From JAVJSD01 sp040219575 (GTDB lineage: Bacteria > Planctomycetota > Planctomycetia > Pirellulales > Pirellulaceae): DNA of 64,000 nt. Numbering within the stretch: position 1 is the stretch's first letter; every line of letters begins with the position of its first letter. Positions 35,755 to 43,610 of the stretch are shown piece after piece. Below the pieces are notes generated by a model, which was given only the letters and a program-made list of their open reading frames with translations, made no database searches and was not told the DNA's origin. Both the position numbers and the translations under genes were made by a program. Location: assembly GCA_040219575.1 (NCBI GenBank), contig JAVJSD010000021.1, forward strand, positions 29,029-93,028. The letters are read 5' to 3'.

Positions 35755-36198
35755 ATGAATGAACACGACGACGGCAATCCCTACCGCAGCCCGCTCGCGG
35801 CGCCGCGAGAAGAAACTCGCGAGCCCTCTCCACCGGCGCCCCCGTCGTCGCGCCGGGAGGTCTTGTCGCTCGTCGGCAATTTCCTCCTCTGGCAAGCGGT
35901 CCTGTGGCTTGGTGTTCAATTTGGCTGGAACATCGTGTTGATGGTCGTCGCGGCCGCCTCCTTCTGCGGCGGCATGTTTCTGATGGGCGCCGCTACGATG
36001 GAGTTGTTCTCGTTTCGACGGCGGCTGCGGTATGTCGTCGTCTGGGCGCTGGCCGTCGCGACCGTCGTCCTGATGATCGTGCAGCTGCCCGGCGACCTGC
36101 GGATTTACGCGGCCGAGTTCGCGGCGCTCACAATCCTCGCCGCCCTCCTGTTGAGCGGAATCGGCTCACTCGTGAAATTTCTTCTGGGACGATCATAA
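35755..36198 (+). CDS. Small membrane protein with NPYxSP motif
   Basis: 147 residues from ATG 35755, 32 bp after epmB. The N-terminus GNPYRSPLAAPREE is a cytoplasmic motif common in planctomycete membrane proteins. Four hydrophobic segments follow (about 42-60, 63-86, 98-112, 117-140; for example NIVLMVVAAASFCGGMFLMG). No functional motif was recognised. It may be co-transcribed with epmB. Confidence 0.72.
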   Translation: MNEHDDGNPYRSPLAAPREETREPSPPAPPSSRREVLSLVGNFLLWQAVLWLGVQFGWNIVLMVVAAASFCGGMFLMGAATMELFSFRRRLRYVVVWALAVATVVLMIVQLPGDLRIYAAEFAALTILAALLLSGIGSLVKFLLGRS

Positions 36199-36395
36199 TT
36201 TCGCGGCATCGCGGCATCGCGGCCCCACCCCGGTCGTTTCACTGCGCGAATCCGGACCGGTTCGTGCCACGCGCCAGATTGTCTCATCAGCGCCGATCAG
36301 CAGCTTCTCTTCCGCCGACGGCGCTTCCGCCTTTTACCTTTTGCCTTTTCACTTTTTCCTTCGCGAATCCCCCTTGCCCGACCCGATACACTAGT

Positions 36396-36407
36396 GAACA
36401 CTAGTTC
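36396..36407. promoter_or_regulatory. LexA-type SOS box upstream of dnaE2
   Basis: GAACACTAGTTC is an exact GAAC-N4-GTTC palindrome, the core of the LexA/DinR box of Gram-positive bacteria. It ends 45 bp before the dnaE2 start, a fitting position for an SOS-controlled translesion polymerase. That this organism's LexA reads this motif is inferred. Confidence 0.65.
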
Positions 36408-36451
36408 ATTACATCAGGCCGTCGGGGCGAGCCAGGAAGATTCGCGCCCCC

Positions 36452-39400
36452 ATGTACGCCGAACTGCACTGCAAATCGAACTTCTCCTTCCTGGAAGGCG
36501 CGTCGCACGCCGAGGAATTGGCCGCCCGCGCGGCCGAACTCGGCTACGCGGCGCTGGCGGTCACCGACCGCCATTCGCTGGCCGGCGTGGTGCGGGCGCA
36601 CATCGCGGCCAAGCAGGCGGGCTTGAAACTGCTGGTGGGCGCCGAGATCACGCCCGACGACGCGCCGCCGATTGTGCTGTGGGCCAGCGACCGCGCGGCC
36701 TACGGCCGATTGTCGCGGTTGATCACCGTCGGCCGCCGCCGCGCCGAAAAGGGCCACTGTCGACTTTTCTTCGACGACGTCGCCGCGCATTGCGAAGGAC
36801 TGCTGGCCGGCGTTGTCGGCAGTCATAGCGCGGCGAACGTGCGACAATACGCCGAAGTGTTCGGCGATCGGGTCTACCTGCTGCTCGAACTGCTGCGCGG
36901 CGCCGACGACCGCCGGCATCTCGATGAGATGCTCGCGCTTTCCCAGCGGGCGCGCGTGCCGCTCGCCGCCGCGGGCGACGTGCGGTATCACGTCCCCAAG
37001 CGGCGCGTGCTGGCCGATGTGCTCACGGCCATCCGCCACGGCACGACCGTCGCCGAGGCGAAGGAGTTGCTGGAAGCGAACGCGCAGCGGCACCTCCGCA
37101 CGCTCGACGATTTGGCGAATGTCTACGCCGATGCGCCCGACGCGCTGCACCGCACGCGCGAAGTCGCCGAGCGCTGCAACTTCTCGCTCGACGAACTGCG
37201 TTACGAGTACCCGGAGGAGCTCGCGCCGCCCGGGATGACGCCCGCGGAGTATCTCGCCACGCTGGCCTGGAAAGGTGCGCTGAAGCGTTATCCCGGCGGC
37301 ATTCCCGACAAGGTGCGGGGACTGGTCGAGCACGAACTCAAGCTGATCGCCGAACTGCGTTACGAGGCGTATTTCCTCACCGTGTTCGACCTGGTGCGGT
37401 TCGCCCGACGGCGGGGCATTCTCTGCCAGGGACGCGGTTCGGCGGCCAACTCGGCGGTTTGCTTTTGCCTGGGCGTGACGTCGGTCGATCCCGATCGCAC
37501 CGACGTGCTGTTCGAGCGGTTCGTCAGCCGCGAACGGAACGAGGCGCCCGACATCGACGTCGATTTCGAACACGAGCGCCGCGAGGAGGTGCTGCAGTAC
37601 CTGTACGAGAAATACGGCCGCGAGCGGGCCGGCATGACGGGGGTGGTCATCACGTATCGTTCGCGGAGCGCGGTCCGCGACGCCGGCAAGGCGCTCGGCT
37701 TGTCGTTGGACCGCGTCGATGCGCTGGCCAAGCAGGTCGAAGGTTACGCCTACGAGCCGAAGCTGGCCGAGCGCTGCCGGCAGGTGGGGATCGATCCCGA
37801 GTCGGAAACCGGCCGGCGGCTGGTTTACGTCATCAACGAACTGATCGGCTTCCCGCGGCACCTCTCGCAGCATGTGGGCGGCATGGTCATCACCAACGGC
37901 CCGCTGTGCGAACTGGCCCCCATCGAGAACGCCGCCATGCAGGGCCGCACGGTGATCGAATGGGACAAGGACGACCTGGACGAACTCGGCATCCTGAAAG
38001 TCGACTGCCTGGCGCTGGGCATGCTCAGCGCCATCCGCAAATGTTTTGAGATGGTGGAGCAGCATCATGGGACGGGTCCGCTCACATTGGCCTCGATTCC
38101 GGAAGGCGATCCGCGCGTCTACGACATGATCTGCCAGGCCGACACCATGGGCGTGTTCCAGATCGAAAGCCGGGCGCAGATGAGCATGTTGCCGCGACTG
38201 CGGCCGCGCTGCTACTACGACCTGGTGATCGAAGTGGCGATCGTGCGGCCCGGGCCGATTCAGGGCGACATGGTGCATCCTTACTTGCGCCGCCGCGCTT
38301 CGGGAGAGCAGGTCGAGTATCCCAACGACGAAATCCGCGAGGTGCTGCACAAGACGCTCGGCGTGCCGATCTTCCAGGAGCAGGCGATGCGACTGGCGGT
38401 GGTGGCGGCCGGGTTCACGCCGGGTGAAGCCGATCAGCTCCGCCGCGCGATGGCCGCCTGGCGGCGACCGGGGCTGATCGATCAGTTCCGCATCAAGCTG
38501 CTCGACGGCATGCGCGAGCGCGGCCTCAGCCAGCAGTTCGCCGAGCAGGTGTTCAACCAAATCCGCGGCTTCGGTGAGTATGGCTTTCCCGAATCGCACG
38601 CCGCCAGCTTCGCCCTGCTGGTGTACGTCTCGGCCTGGCTGAAGCATTACTATCCGGCCGCGTTCTGCGCCTCGATCATCAACAGCCAGCCGATGGGGTT
38701 TTACGCCCCCGCGCAGTTGATTCGCGACGCCCGGGCGCATGGCGTGGCGGTGCGGCCCGTGGAGGTGAACGCCAGTTGCTGGGACTGCACGCTGGAGGAG
38801 GGGATTTTGGATTTCGGATTGCAGATTGCAGATTGCCATTCGTCCGGCTCGATGACGCCGCCGACGGATTCGTTTAACGGCAAGCCGCAGGCGTCGGCGA
38901 GACCGTTGAAGCAAGGCGGCCGGCTAGTGGAACGTCGTGCGTACGCCGACGCCTCCGGCTTGCCGTTAAACGAGGCGGGACCAACCCCGGCGGCGCTGCG
39001 GTTAGGGTTGCGGATGATTACGGGGTTGCCCGCGGCGGCGGGAGTTGTGATCGAGCGGGCGCGCCAGCAAGGGGGGCCGTTTCGGTCGGTGGAGGACTTT
39101 TCGCGCCGCACGCGGTTGGGTCAGTCGGTGATTGCGAAGCTCGCCGAGGCCGATGCGCTGGCCTCGCTGGGGCGCGATCGTCGCAGCGCGTTGTGGGAGG
39201 CGCTGTCGCAAGAGAAGCGCACGCGCGACATGCCGTTGTTCGATTCGCTCGCGGCGGAGGATGAACCGCCGGCGCGATTGCCGGAGCTTGCGCACCAGCA
39301 GCAGGTGTTCGAGGACTACCGCACCACCGGCCTGTCGCTCAAAGGGCACCCCGTGGCGTTTCATCGTGAGGCGCTCGATCGCTTGCGCGTGGTTCCCGCC

Positions 39401-39709
39401 GGTCGCTTGGAGATCGTCAAGCCCAACCGTCACGTCCGCGTGGCGGGCATCGTGCTGCTGCGGCAGCGGCCCAGCACGGCCAAGGGGATCACGTTCGTCA
39501 CGCTGGAAGACGAAACCGGCATCGCCAACCTGGTGCTGCGGCAAGCGATCTGGGAGCGCTATTACGAGATCGCCCGCCGCTCGCCCGCCTGGATCGCCCA
39601 CGGCAAGCTGGAGCGCAAGGACCGCGTGATCCACGTGCTGGTCAACCGCCTGGAAGACCTCTCCCGCGGCCTGGGCGAGCTGAACACGAAATCGCGCGAC
39701 TTCCGGTAG
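36452..39709 (+). CDS. dnaE2: Error-prone DNA polymerase III alpha subunit DnaE2/ImuC
   Basis: 1085 residues. C-family polymerase used for SOS translesion synthesis. PHP domain at the N-terminus (YAELHCKSNFSFLEGASHAE, then AVTDRHSLAGVVRAH); catalytic aspartates in PDIDVDF (367, 369); GRGSAANSAVCFCLG and FQEQAMRLAVVAAGFTPGEA are DnaE2 hallmarks; the C-terminus has an OB fold (VAGIVLLRQRPSTAKGITFV). Residues about 784-845, between CTLEE and ALRLGLRM, are an in-frame insertion built from heptamer repeats and a palindromic element; relatives have roughly ten residues there. imuA/imuB are not adjacent. A LexA-type box precedes it. Confidence 0.95.
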   Translation: MYAELHCKSNFSFLEGASHAEELAARAAELGYAALAVTDRHSLAGVVRAHIAAKQAGLKLLVGAEITPDDAPPIVLWASDRAAYGRLSRLITVGRRRAEKGHCRLFFDDVAAHCEGLLAGVVGSHSAANVRQYAEVFGDRVYLLLELLRGADDRRHLDEMLALSQRARVPLAAAGDVRYHVPKRRVLADVLTAIRHGTTVAEAKELLEANAQRHLRTLDDLANVYADAPDALHRTREVAERCNFSLDELRYEYPEELAPPGMTPAEYLATLAWKGALKRYPGGIPDKVRGLVEHELKLIAELRYEAYFLTVFDLVRFARRRGILCQGRGSAANSAVCFCLGVTSVDPDRTDVLFERFVSRERNEAPDIDVDFEHERREEVLQYLYEKYGRERAGMTGVVITYRSRSAVRDAGKALGLSLDRVDALAKQVEGYAYEPKLAERCRQVGIDPESETGRRLVYVINELIGFPRHLSQHVGGMVITNGPLCELAPIENAAMQGRTVIEWDKDDLDELGILKVDCLALGMLSAIRKCFEMVEQHHGTGPLTLASIPEGDPRVYDMICQADTMGVFQIESRAQMSMLPRLRPRCYYDLVIEVAIVRPGPIQGDMVHPYLRRRASGEQVEYPNDEIREVLHKTLGVPIFQEQAMRLAVVAAGFTPGEADQLRRAMAAWRRPGLIDQFRIKLLDGMRERGLSQQFAEQVFNQIRGFGEYGFPESHAASFALLVYVSAWLKHYYPAAFCASIINSQPMGFYAPAQLIRDARAHGVAVRPVEVNASCWDCTLEEGILDFGLQIADCHSSGSMTPPTDSFNGKPQASARPLKQGGRLVERRAYADASGLPLNEAGPTPAALRLGLRMITGLPAAAGVVIERARQQGGPFRSVEDFSRRTRLGQSVIAKLAEADALASLGRDRRSALWEALSQEKRTRDMPLFDSLAAEDEPPARLPELAHQQQVFEDYRTTGLSLKGHPVAFHREALDRLRVVPAGRLEIVKPNRHVRVAGIVLLRQRPSTAKGITFVTLEDETGIANLVLRQAIWERYYEIARRSPAWIAHGKLERKDRVIHVLVNRLEDLSRGLGELNTKSRDFR
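38802..38836. repeat. Five heptamer tandem repeats inside dnaE2
   Basis: GGATTTT, GGATTTC, GGATTGC, AGATTGC and AGATTGC occur head to tail. As seven is not a multiple of three, the five units are read in successive frames and encode the start of the dnaE2 insertion, ILDFGLQIADC. Confidence 0.85.
38870..38973. repeat. 104-bp palindromic element inserted in frame in dnaE2
   Basis: Arms 38870-38899 and 38944-38973 are 30 bp each and complementary at 29 of 30 positions (TCGTTTAACGGCAAGCCG starts the left arm), with a 44-nt loop. The encoded peptide runs from SFNGKPQASA to ADASGLPLNE. A related full element lies at 51512-51614 and solo arms at 13207-13236 and 60544-60573. Confidence 0.9.
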
Positions 39710-39720
39710 ACAAAGAAGAG

Positions 39721-39867
39721 GAACAGGAGGCAGCAGAGCGAGCAGAGGAAGTCAGATATTGGAAACGCCGAGCAAAGCCTTTTCGAAGCAAACATCCAGG
39801 AACTGATGCATCGTTGCCATCATCGAAATCGCCGCCAAAGCTCTGCTCTCTCTGCTGCCTCCTGTTC
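39721..39867. repeat. 147-bp element bounded by 27-bp inverted repeats
   Basis: Arms 39721-39747 (GAACAGGAGGCAGCAGAGCG...) and 39841-39867 (ending TGCTGCCTCCTGTTC) match at 26 of 27 positions in inverted orientation. The element starts 11 bp after the dnaE2 stop and contains no ORF. A diverged relative lies at 10851-11010. Confidence 0.8.
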
Positions 39868-39983
39868 AACTTCACGTCAATTGCGCCTTTGGAAATCCGT
39901 CGGCGATCCGATAGAATAGGAACAGCTGAAGCACTTTGCGTGTTTTCCCGCCTTTCACGCTCCAAACCCCACGGCGCGTTCCC

Positions 39984-40649
39984 ATGAAACTGCTTACGCT
40001 GCAATCGGTTGCGCTGCTGACGCTGGCCCTCGGCCTGCTTCCACTCACCGGCTGCGACACCACCTCGCACGGCTCGCCCAAGGGGGCCGACGCCTCACAG
40101 GACGACGGCGACGCGCGACAATCCGGCGATGCAGGGCAATCCGGCGACGCGGGGCCAGACGGCGAACAGGTCAACGTCGATGCCACCACCGATGGGGAGT
40201 CGGCCGACGGGGAAGCGACCATCGTCGAACCGATGCCGCAACCGGTCCGCGGCGGCGATCAGCAGGTGCTCGAGATCACCTTCGACGACGTCAACCTGCA
40301 GATGCAGGCCGACATGGTGTTCCGCGATTTTCTCGTCACCGAGCGCGTGAAGGACCTCGATGGCCGGCGGGTTCGCATCAGCGGCGTGATGCACGCGCCC
40401 GACCGCCTGCAAGGCATCACGGAATTCGTGATGCTCAAGAACACCGAGTGCAAGTACGGTCCTGGGGGCCAGGCCGATCACCTGGTGTACGTCAAGCTCA
40501 AGGAGGGAGAGAACGCCTCGTACAACGGCGACCAGCCGATCAGCGTGGAAGGCGTTCTCCGCCTCAATCCCGAGCAGGGCCCCGATGGTTTCACCTGGTC
40601 GATCTACGACCTGGAGATGGCGGACAACGTCACCGTCGTTCGCCGCTGA
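39984..40649 (+). CDS. DUF3299-like lipoprotein
   Basis: 221 residues from ATG 39984. The signal with lipobox LTGC (Cys24) predicts a lipoprotein. A low-complexity Asp/Gly/Ala/Ser linker follows, including repeated SGDAGQSGDAG. The C-terminal domain (DGRRVRISGVMHAPDRLQGI, TEFVMLKNTECKYGPGG, SVEGVLRLNP) resembles DUF3299, an OB-like fold in which a Cys and Gly-rich segment is typical. Function unknown. Confidence 0.8.
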   Translation: MKLLTLQSVALLTLALGLLPLTGCDTTSHGSPKGADASQDDGDARQSGDAGQSGDAGPDGEQVNVDATTDGESADGEATIVEPMPQPVRGGDQQVLEITFDDVNLQMQADMVFRDFLVTERVKDLDGRRVRISGVMHAPDRLQGITEFVMLKNTECKYGPGGQADHLVYVKLKEGENASYNGDQPISVEGVLRLNPEQGPDGFTWSIYDLEMADNVTVVRR

Positions 40650-40844
40650 TACAACAAGCATCGCTTCTCTGGGAATCAAAACCGGCATCACCCGACCAGG
40701 CGGCAGCGGCTCGGGGCGTTTGAAGCCGGATCGCTTTGGGCGTCGATGTGGTCAGGGGGCCTCGGCGCGCGGGCATCGCGCGCCCCCCAGCCAATCCCGC
40801 CGCCATCCCCTGGCGCGCCCCTGCCTCGGACGGAGCCGAATATC

Positions 40845-41300
40845 ATGCGTCAACGATCCCCCCGCATCCTTTCCATGCGCCTCGTCGCCGCCGCCTTGCT
40901 GGCCTGCGCCGCGACCACCTTCCTTTCCGCAACCAACGCCCACGCCGGCGAACTGACCGGCTGCTGGGAAGGTTGCTGGGACAACTGGCACGACAACTTC
41001 ACCGGACATGTGAAGGCCAGGTTCTGGAAGTGCGACGACATGCACTACGAGGGCGAATTCTCGGGCATCGCCCTGCTGGTGATTCCCTACCGCTACCGTT
41101 CGACGTTCACGATCACGCACGTCGAAGGCGGCAGGACGTACTTCAAATCGTACAAGCACCTTCCCATCTGGGGCGGCTATACGATGTGCGGCTACGTGGA
41201 AGGCTGCAAGTTCGTCGCCAAGTACGACAAGTGCGACGGCAGCGGACGCGGTTGCTGGTGGATGGACCGCACCTGCTCGTGCGGTTGCTGCTGCCGCTAA
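40845..41300 (+). CDS. Secreted cysteine-rich protein
   Basis: 151 residues from ATG 40845. The signal peptide ends at ATNAHAGE. The mature protein is unusually rich in Cys and Trp (GCWEGCWDNWHDN, FWKCDDMHYEGEF, DKCDGSGRGCWWMDRTCSCG) with a terminal CGCCCR. A lipocalin-like strand pattern (YEGEFSGIALLVIPYRYRST) sits in the middle. Disulfide or metal binding is likely outside the cell; no family recognised. A palindromic family I repeat follows. Confidence 0.75.
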   Translation: MRQRSPRILSMRLVAAALLACAATTFLSATNAHAGELTGCWEGCWDNWHDNFTGHVKARFWKCDDMHYEGEFSGIALLVIPYRYRSTFTITHVEGGRTYFKSYKHLPIWGGYTMCGYVEGCKFVAKYDKCDGSGRGCWWMDRTCSCGCCCR

Positions 41301-41333
41301 ACGGCGAACAAGAATGCGAAGGCATACGGCGCC

Positions 41334-41396
41334 GTAGCGGAAGTCGCCAGACTTCCGAAGTCGAGCAAGCCTCGGAAGTCTGGCGACTTCCGCTAC
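41334..41396. repeat. REP-like palindrome, family I (best copy)
   Basis: A perfect 25-bp stem: left arm 41334-41358 begins GTAGCGGAAGTCGCCAGACT and right arm 41372-41396 is its exact reverse complement, with a 13-nt loop. It lies between the convergent Cys-rich and lipoprotein genes and may serve as a transcript end, although there is no T-tract. Confidence 0.85.
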
Positions 41397-41419
41397 GAGC
41401 ATTGAGCTGAGTCCGGGCA

Positions 41420-42010
41420 TTACGCGTCGGGGCTTTCGCCCAACGTGGGCAGGATGAACTCGAGTTTCCAATCGCCGCCGATGTTCTTGAACTTGAGCGG
41501 CATCGATTTGCCTTCGAACACCATCCGCGCCGTCGCCGAGTCGCCGTCGATGGTGAGCCCCTCCAGCTTGGCGTCCTCGGCGAATTGGCCAGCCTCCGTG
41601 CCACGTGTCTGCTCCATCGCGTTTTGCATGTCGGCGATGAACTGACTCTTGTCGCCGACGTTCTTGACGAGATCCTTTCCCACATCGTGCGGCGCCTTGC
41701 CGGCTTGCATCGCCGCGGCCATCGCGCCGGGGCCCGCCTTATCGACGCCGTGTTGTTCCAACACGGCCGCGGTCTTCTCTCCGCCGAAACTACCGGCCAG
41801 CGCCAGCATGCCGGCCATCGTGTCGAGCGACTCGGGCGTGTAGCAGTCGTACATGGTCTTCCAATCCTTCGCCCTGCCAGCCGCCTTGGCCGTTTCGAAC
41901 GTGGCTTCCGGAGTGCTGTAGTCGCCGCCTCCGCATCCACCAAGGCAAACCGCCATTCCGACCAGCCACAGCGAAAAAGCGGAGCCACGTGAGACTCTTC
42001 GGCGGTTCAT
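41420..42010 (-). CDS. Lipoprotein of unknown function
   Basis: 196 residues, with GGAG before ATG 42010. The signal peptide ends in LGGCGGG (lipobox Cys26). STPEATFETAKAAGRAKDWK then MYDCYTPESLDTMAGMLALA is helical and recalls NTF2/DUF4878-type lipoproteins; the C-terminal strands (ARMVFEGKSMPLKFKNIGGD, WKLEFILPT) fit that comparison. No active site is evident. Confidence 0.78.
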   Translation of the reverse strand: MNRRRVSRGSAFSLWLVGMAVCLGGCGGGDYSTPEATFETAKAAGRAKDWKTMYDCYTPESLDTMAGMLALAGSFGGEKTAAVLEQHGVDKAGPGAMAAAMQAGKAPHDVGKDLVKNVGDKSQFIADMQNAMEQTRGTEAGQFAEDAKLEGLTIDGDSATARMVFEGKSMPLKFKNIGGDWKLEFILPTLGESPDA

Positions 42011-42149
42011 GTCAATTCTCCATTTGACGGTTTTCAGTGTGAGACTCTGACAGGTCGGTTGGATTCGAGCCGCCCGCCAAAGACGCCGCCATCCTATCCG
42101 ACAACAACCGCGTCTGCACGTTCGCCGTGTGGTAAACTGAGCGTCTTCT

Positions 42150-42180
42150 CCGTAGGGTAGGCTTCCAGCCTGCCTTACGG
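42150..42180. repeat. Hairpin repeat upstream of the PQQ-like gene
   Basis: CCGTAGGGTAGGCT, loop TCC, AGCCTGCCTTACGG: a 14-bp stem allowing two G-T pairs. It may form in the leader of the downstream gene, whose start is 34 bp further on. Confidence 0.55.
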
Positions 42181-42213
42181 AATCATGGCGTTGCGCTTCT
42201 GCAGGAGTTTCAC

Positions 42214-43602
42214 GTGAGTCGAATCAATATCAGACGTTTGCTCATCGTTGCGATGATGCTGTCGAGCATCGCGGTCATTTCATCGTGCAAGCCTCCATCC
42301 GACACGGGCGAAGGCGCGGAAAGTCCGGCGCCGGGCGGCCCCTCGGCGCTGTCAGCCCAAATCTCCTCGAACGCGACGTTGAAGCCAACTCCGCTGGCAA
42401 TCGCCGGTGGCGACTGGTCGCGCTTTCGAGGACCGAGCGGGATGGGAGTCAGCGCCGCCACGGGGTTGCCGCTGACTTGGAGCGACAGCGAGAACGTCGT
42501 CTGGAAGACGCAGTTGCCGGGCGCGGGGGCGTCGAGCCCGATTGTCGTCGGCGACCACATCTACCTCACCTGCTACACCGGCTACCTCGTTCCGGGAGAG
42601 TCCGGCGGCAGTCTTGACGACCTCCAGCGTCATCTGCTCTGCGTGCAGCGCGACAGCGGCGACATCCTGTGGGACAAGCCGGTGAAGGCGAAGTTGCCCG
42701 AGGAAGAGCGGATTCGCGATCACGGCTACGCCGCCAACACGCCGGTCGCCGACGCCGAGCGGGTGTACGCGTTCTTCGGCAAGTCGGGCGTCGTCGCCTT
42801 CGACCACCAGGGAAATCCGTTGTGGCAGGCCGACGTCGGCTCGCGGACCAACGGTTGGGGCAGCGGCGCTTCGCCGATCCTGCACGACGACCTGCTGATT
42901 GTGAACGCCAGCGTGGAGAGCGAATCGCTCGTGGCGCTCGACCGCCGCACGGGCGAAGAGAAGTGGCGCGCCGGCGGCATTCGCGAAGCCTGGAACACGC
43001 CGGTCGTCGTGACCTCAACGTCGGGCGACAAGGAACTGGTCGTGCCCACGCACGGGAAAGTGCTCGCCTTCGATCCCGATACCGGCGACCAGCTTTGGTC
43101 GTGCGAGACCGACATCACCTGGTACATGGTTCCCTGCGCGGTCGCCGCCGACGGCGTCGTTTACATTCTGGGAGGCCGCTCGGGAACCGCGTCGCTTGCC
43201 GTGCGGGCCGGCGGACGCGGCGACGTGACCGACACGCATCGGCTGTGGACCAGCAACAAGGGTTCGAACGTCACTTCGCCCGTGTATCACGACGGCCATC
43301 TCTATTGGGCGCACGAGAAACTCGGCATCGCCTACTGCGCCAAGGCCGCCACCGGCGACCTGGTGTACGAACAGCGCCTGGAGCGCGCGGGGCAGGTCTA
43401 CGCGTCGACCTTGCTGGCCGACGGCCGCGTTTATCACTTGAACCGCGACGGCCGGATGTTCGTGTTGGCCGCCAAGCCGGAGTTCGAACTGTTGGCGACC
43501 AATGAGCTGCGCGACGGCAGCCTGTTCAACGCCAGCCCCGCGGTGCTGGGCGACCGCTTGCTGCTGCGCTCGGACAAGTTCCTGTACTGCATCGGCGAAT
43601 AG
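42214..43602 (+). CDS. PQQ-like beta-propeller lipoprotein
   Basis: 462 residues from GTG 42214, supported by AGGAG. Lipobox in IAVISSC (about Cys25). The mature protein shows the repeating PQQ/quinoprotein blade pattern: DWSRFRGPSGMGVSAATGLP, VVWKTQLPGAGASSPIVVGD, GNPLWQADVG, SLVALDRRTGEEKWRAGG, KVLAFDPDTGDQLWSCETD. The 'DWSRFRGPxGxG' opening is widespread in planctomycete outer-membrane-quinoprotein-like proteins and does not by itself show PQQ binding. Likely envelope scaffold or binding protein. Confidence 0.9.
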   Translation: MSRINIRRLLIVAMMLSSIAVISSCKPPSDTGEGAESPAPGGPSALSAQISSNATLKPTPLAIAGGDWSRFRGPSGMGVSAATGLPLTWSDSENVVWKTQLPGAGASSPIVVGDHIYLTCYTGYLVPGESGGSLDDLQRHLLCVQRDSGDILWDKPVKAKLPEEERIRDHGYAANTPVADAERVYAFFGKSGVVAFDHQGNPLWQADVGSRTNGWGSGASPILHDDLLIVNASVESESLVALDRRTGEEKWRAGGIREAWNTPVVVTSTSGDKELVVPTHGKVLAFDPDTGDQLWSCETDITWYMVPCAVAADGVVYILGGRSGTASLAVRAGGRGDVTDTHRLWTSNKGSNVTSPVYHDGHLYWAHEKLGIAYCAKAATGDLVYEQRLERAGQVYASTLLADGRVYHLNRDGRMFVLAAKPEFELLATNELRDGSLFNASPAVLGDRLLLRSDKFLYCIGE

Positions 43603-43610
43603 GGCGTCGT

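Noticed and set aside
36401..38914. An 837-codon open frame opposite dnaE2
   Set aside because: Antisense shadow of an unmistakable DnaE2 with intact motifs; no domain or plausible start.
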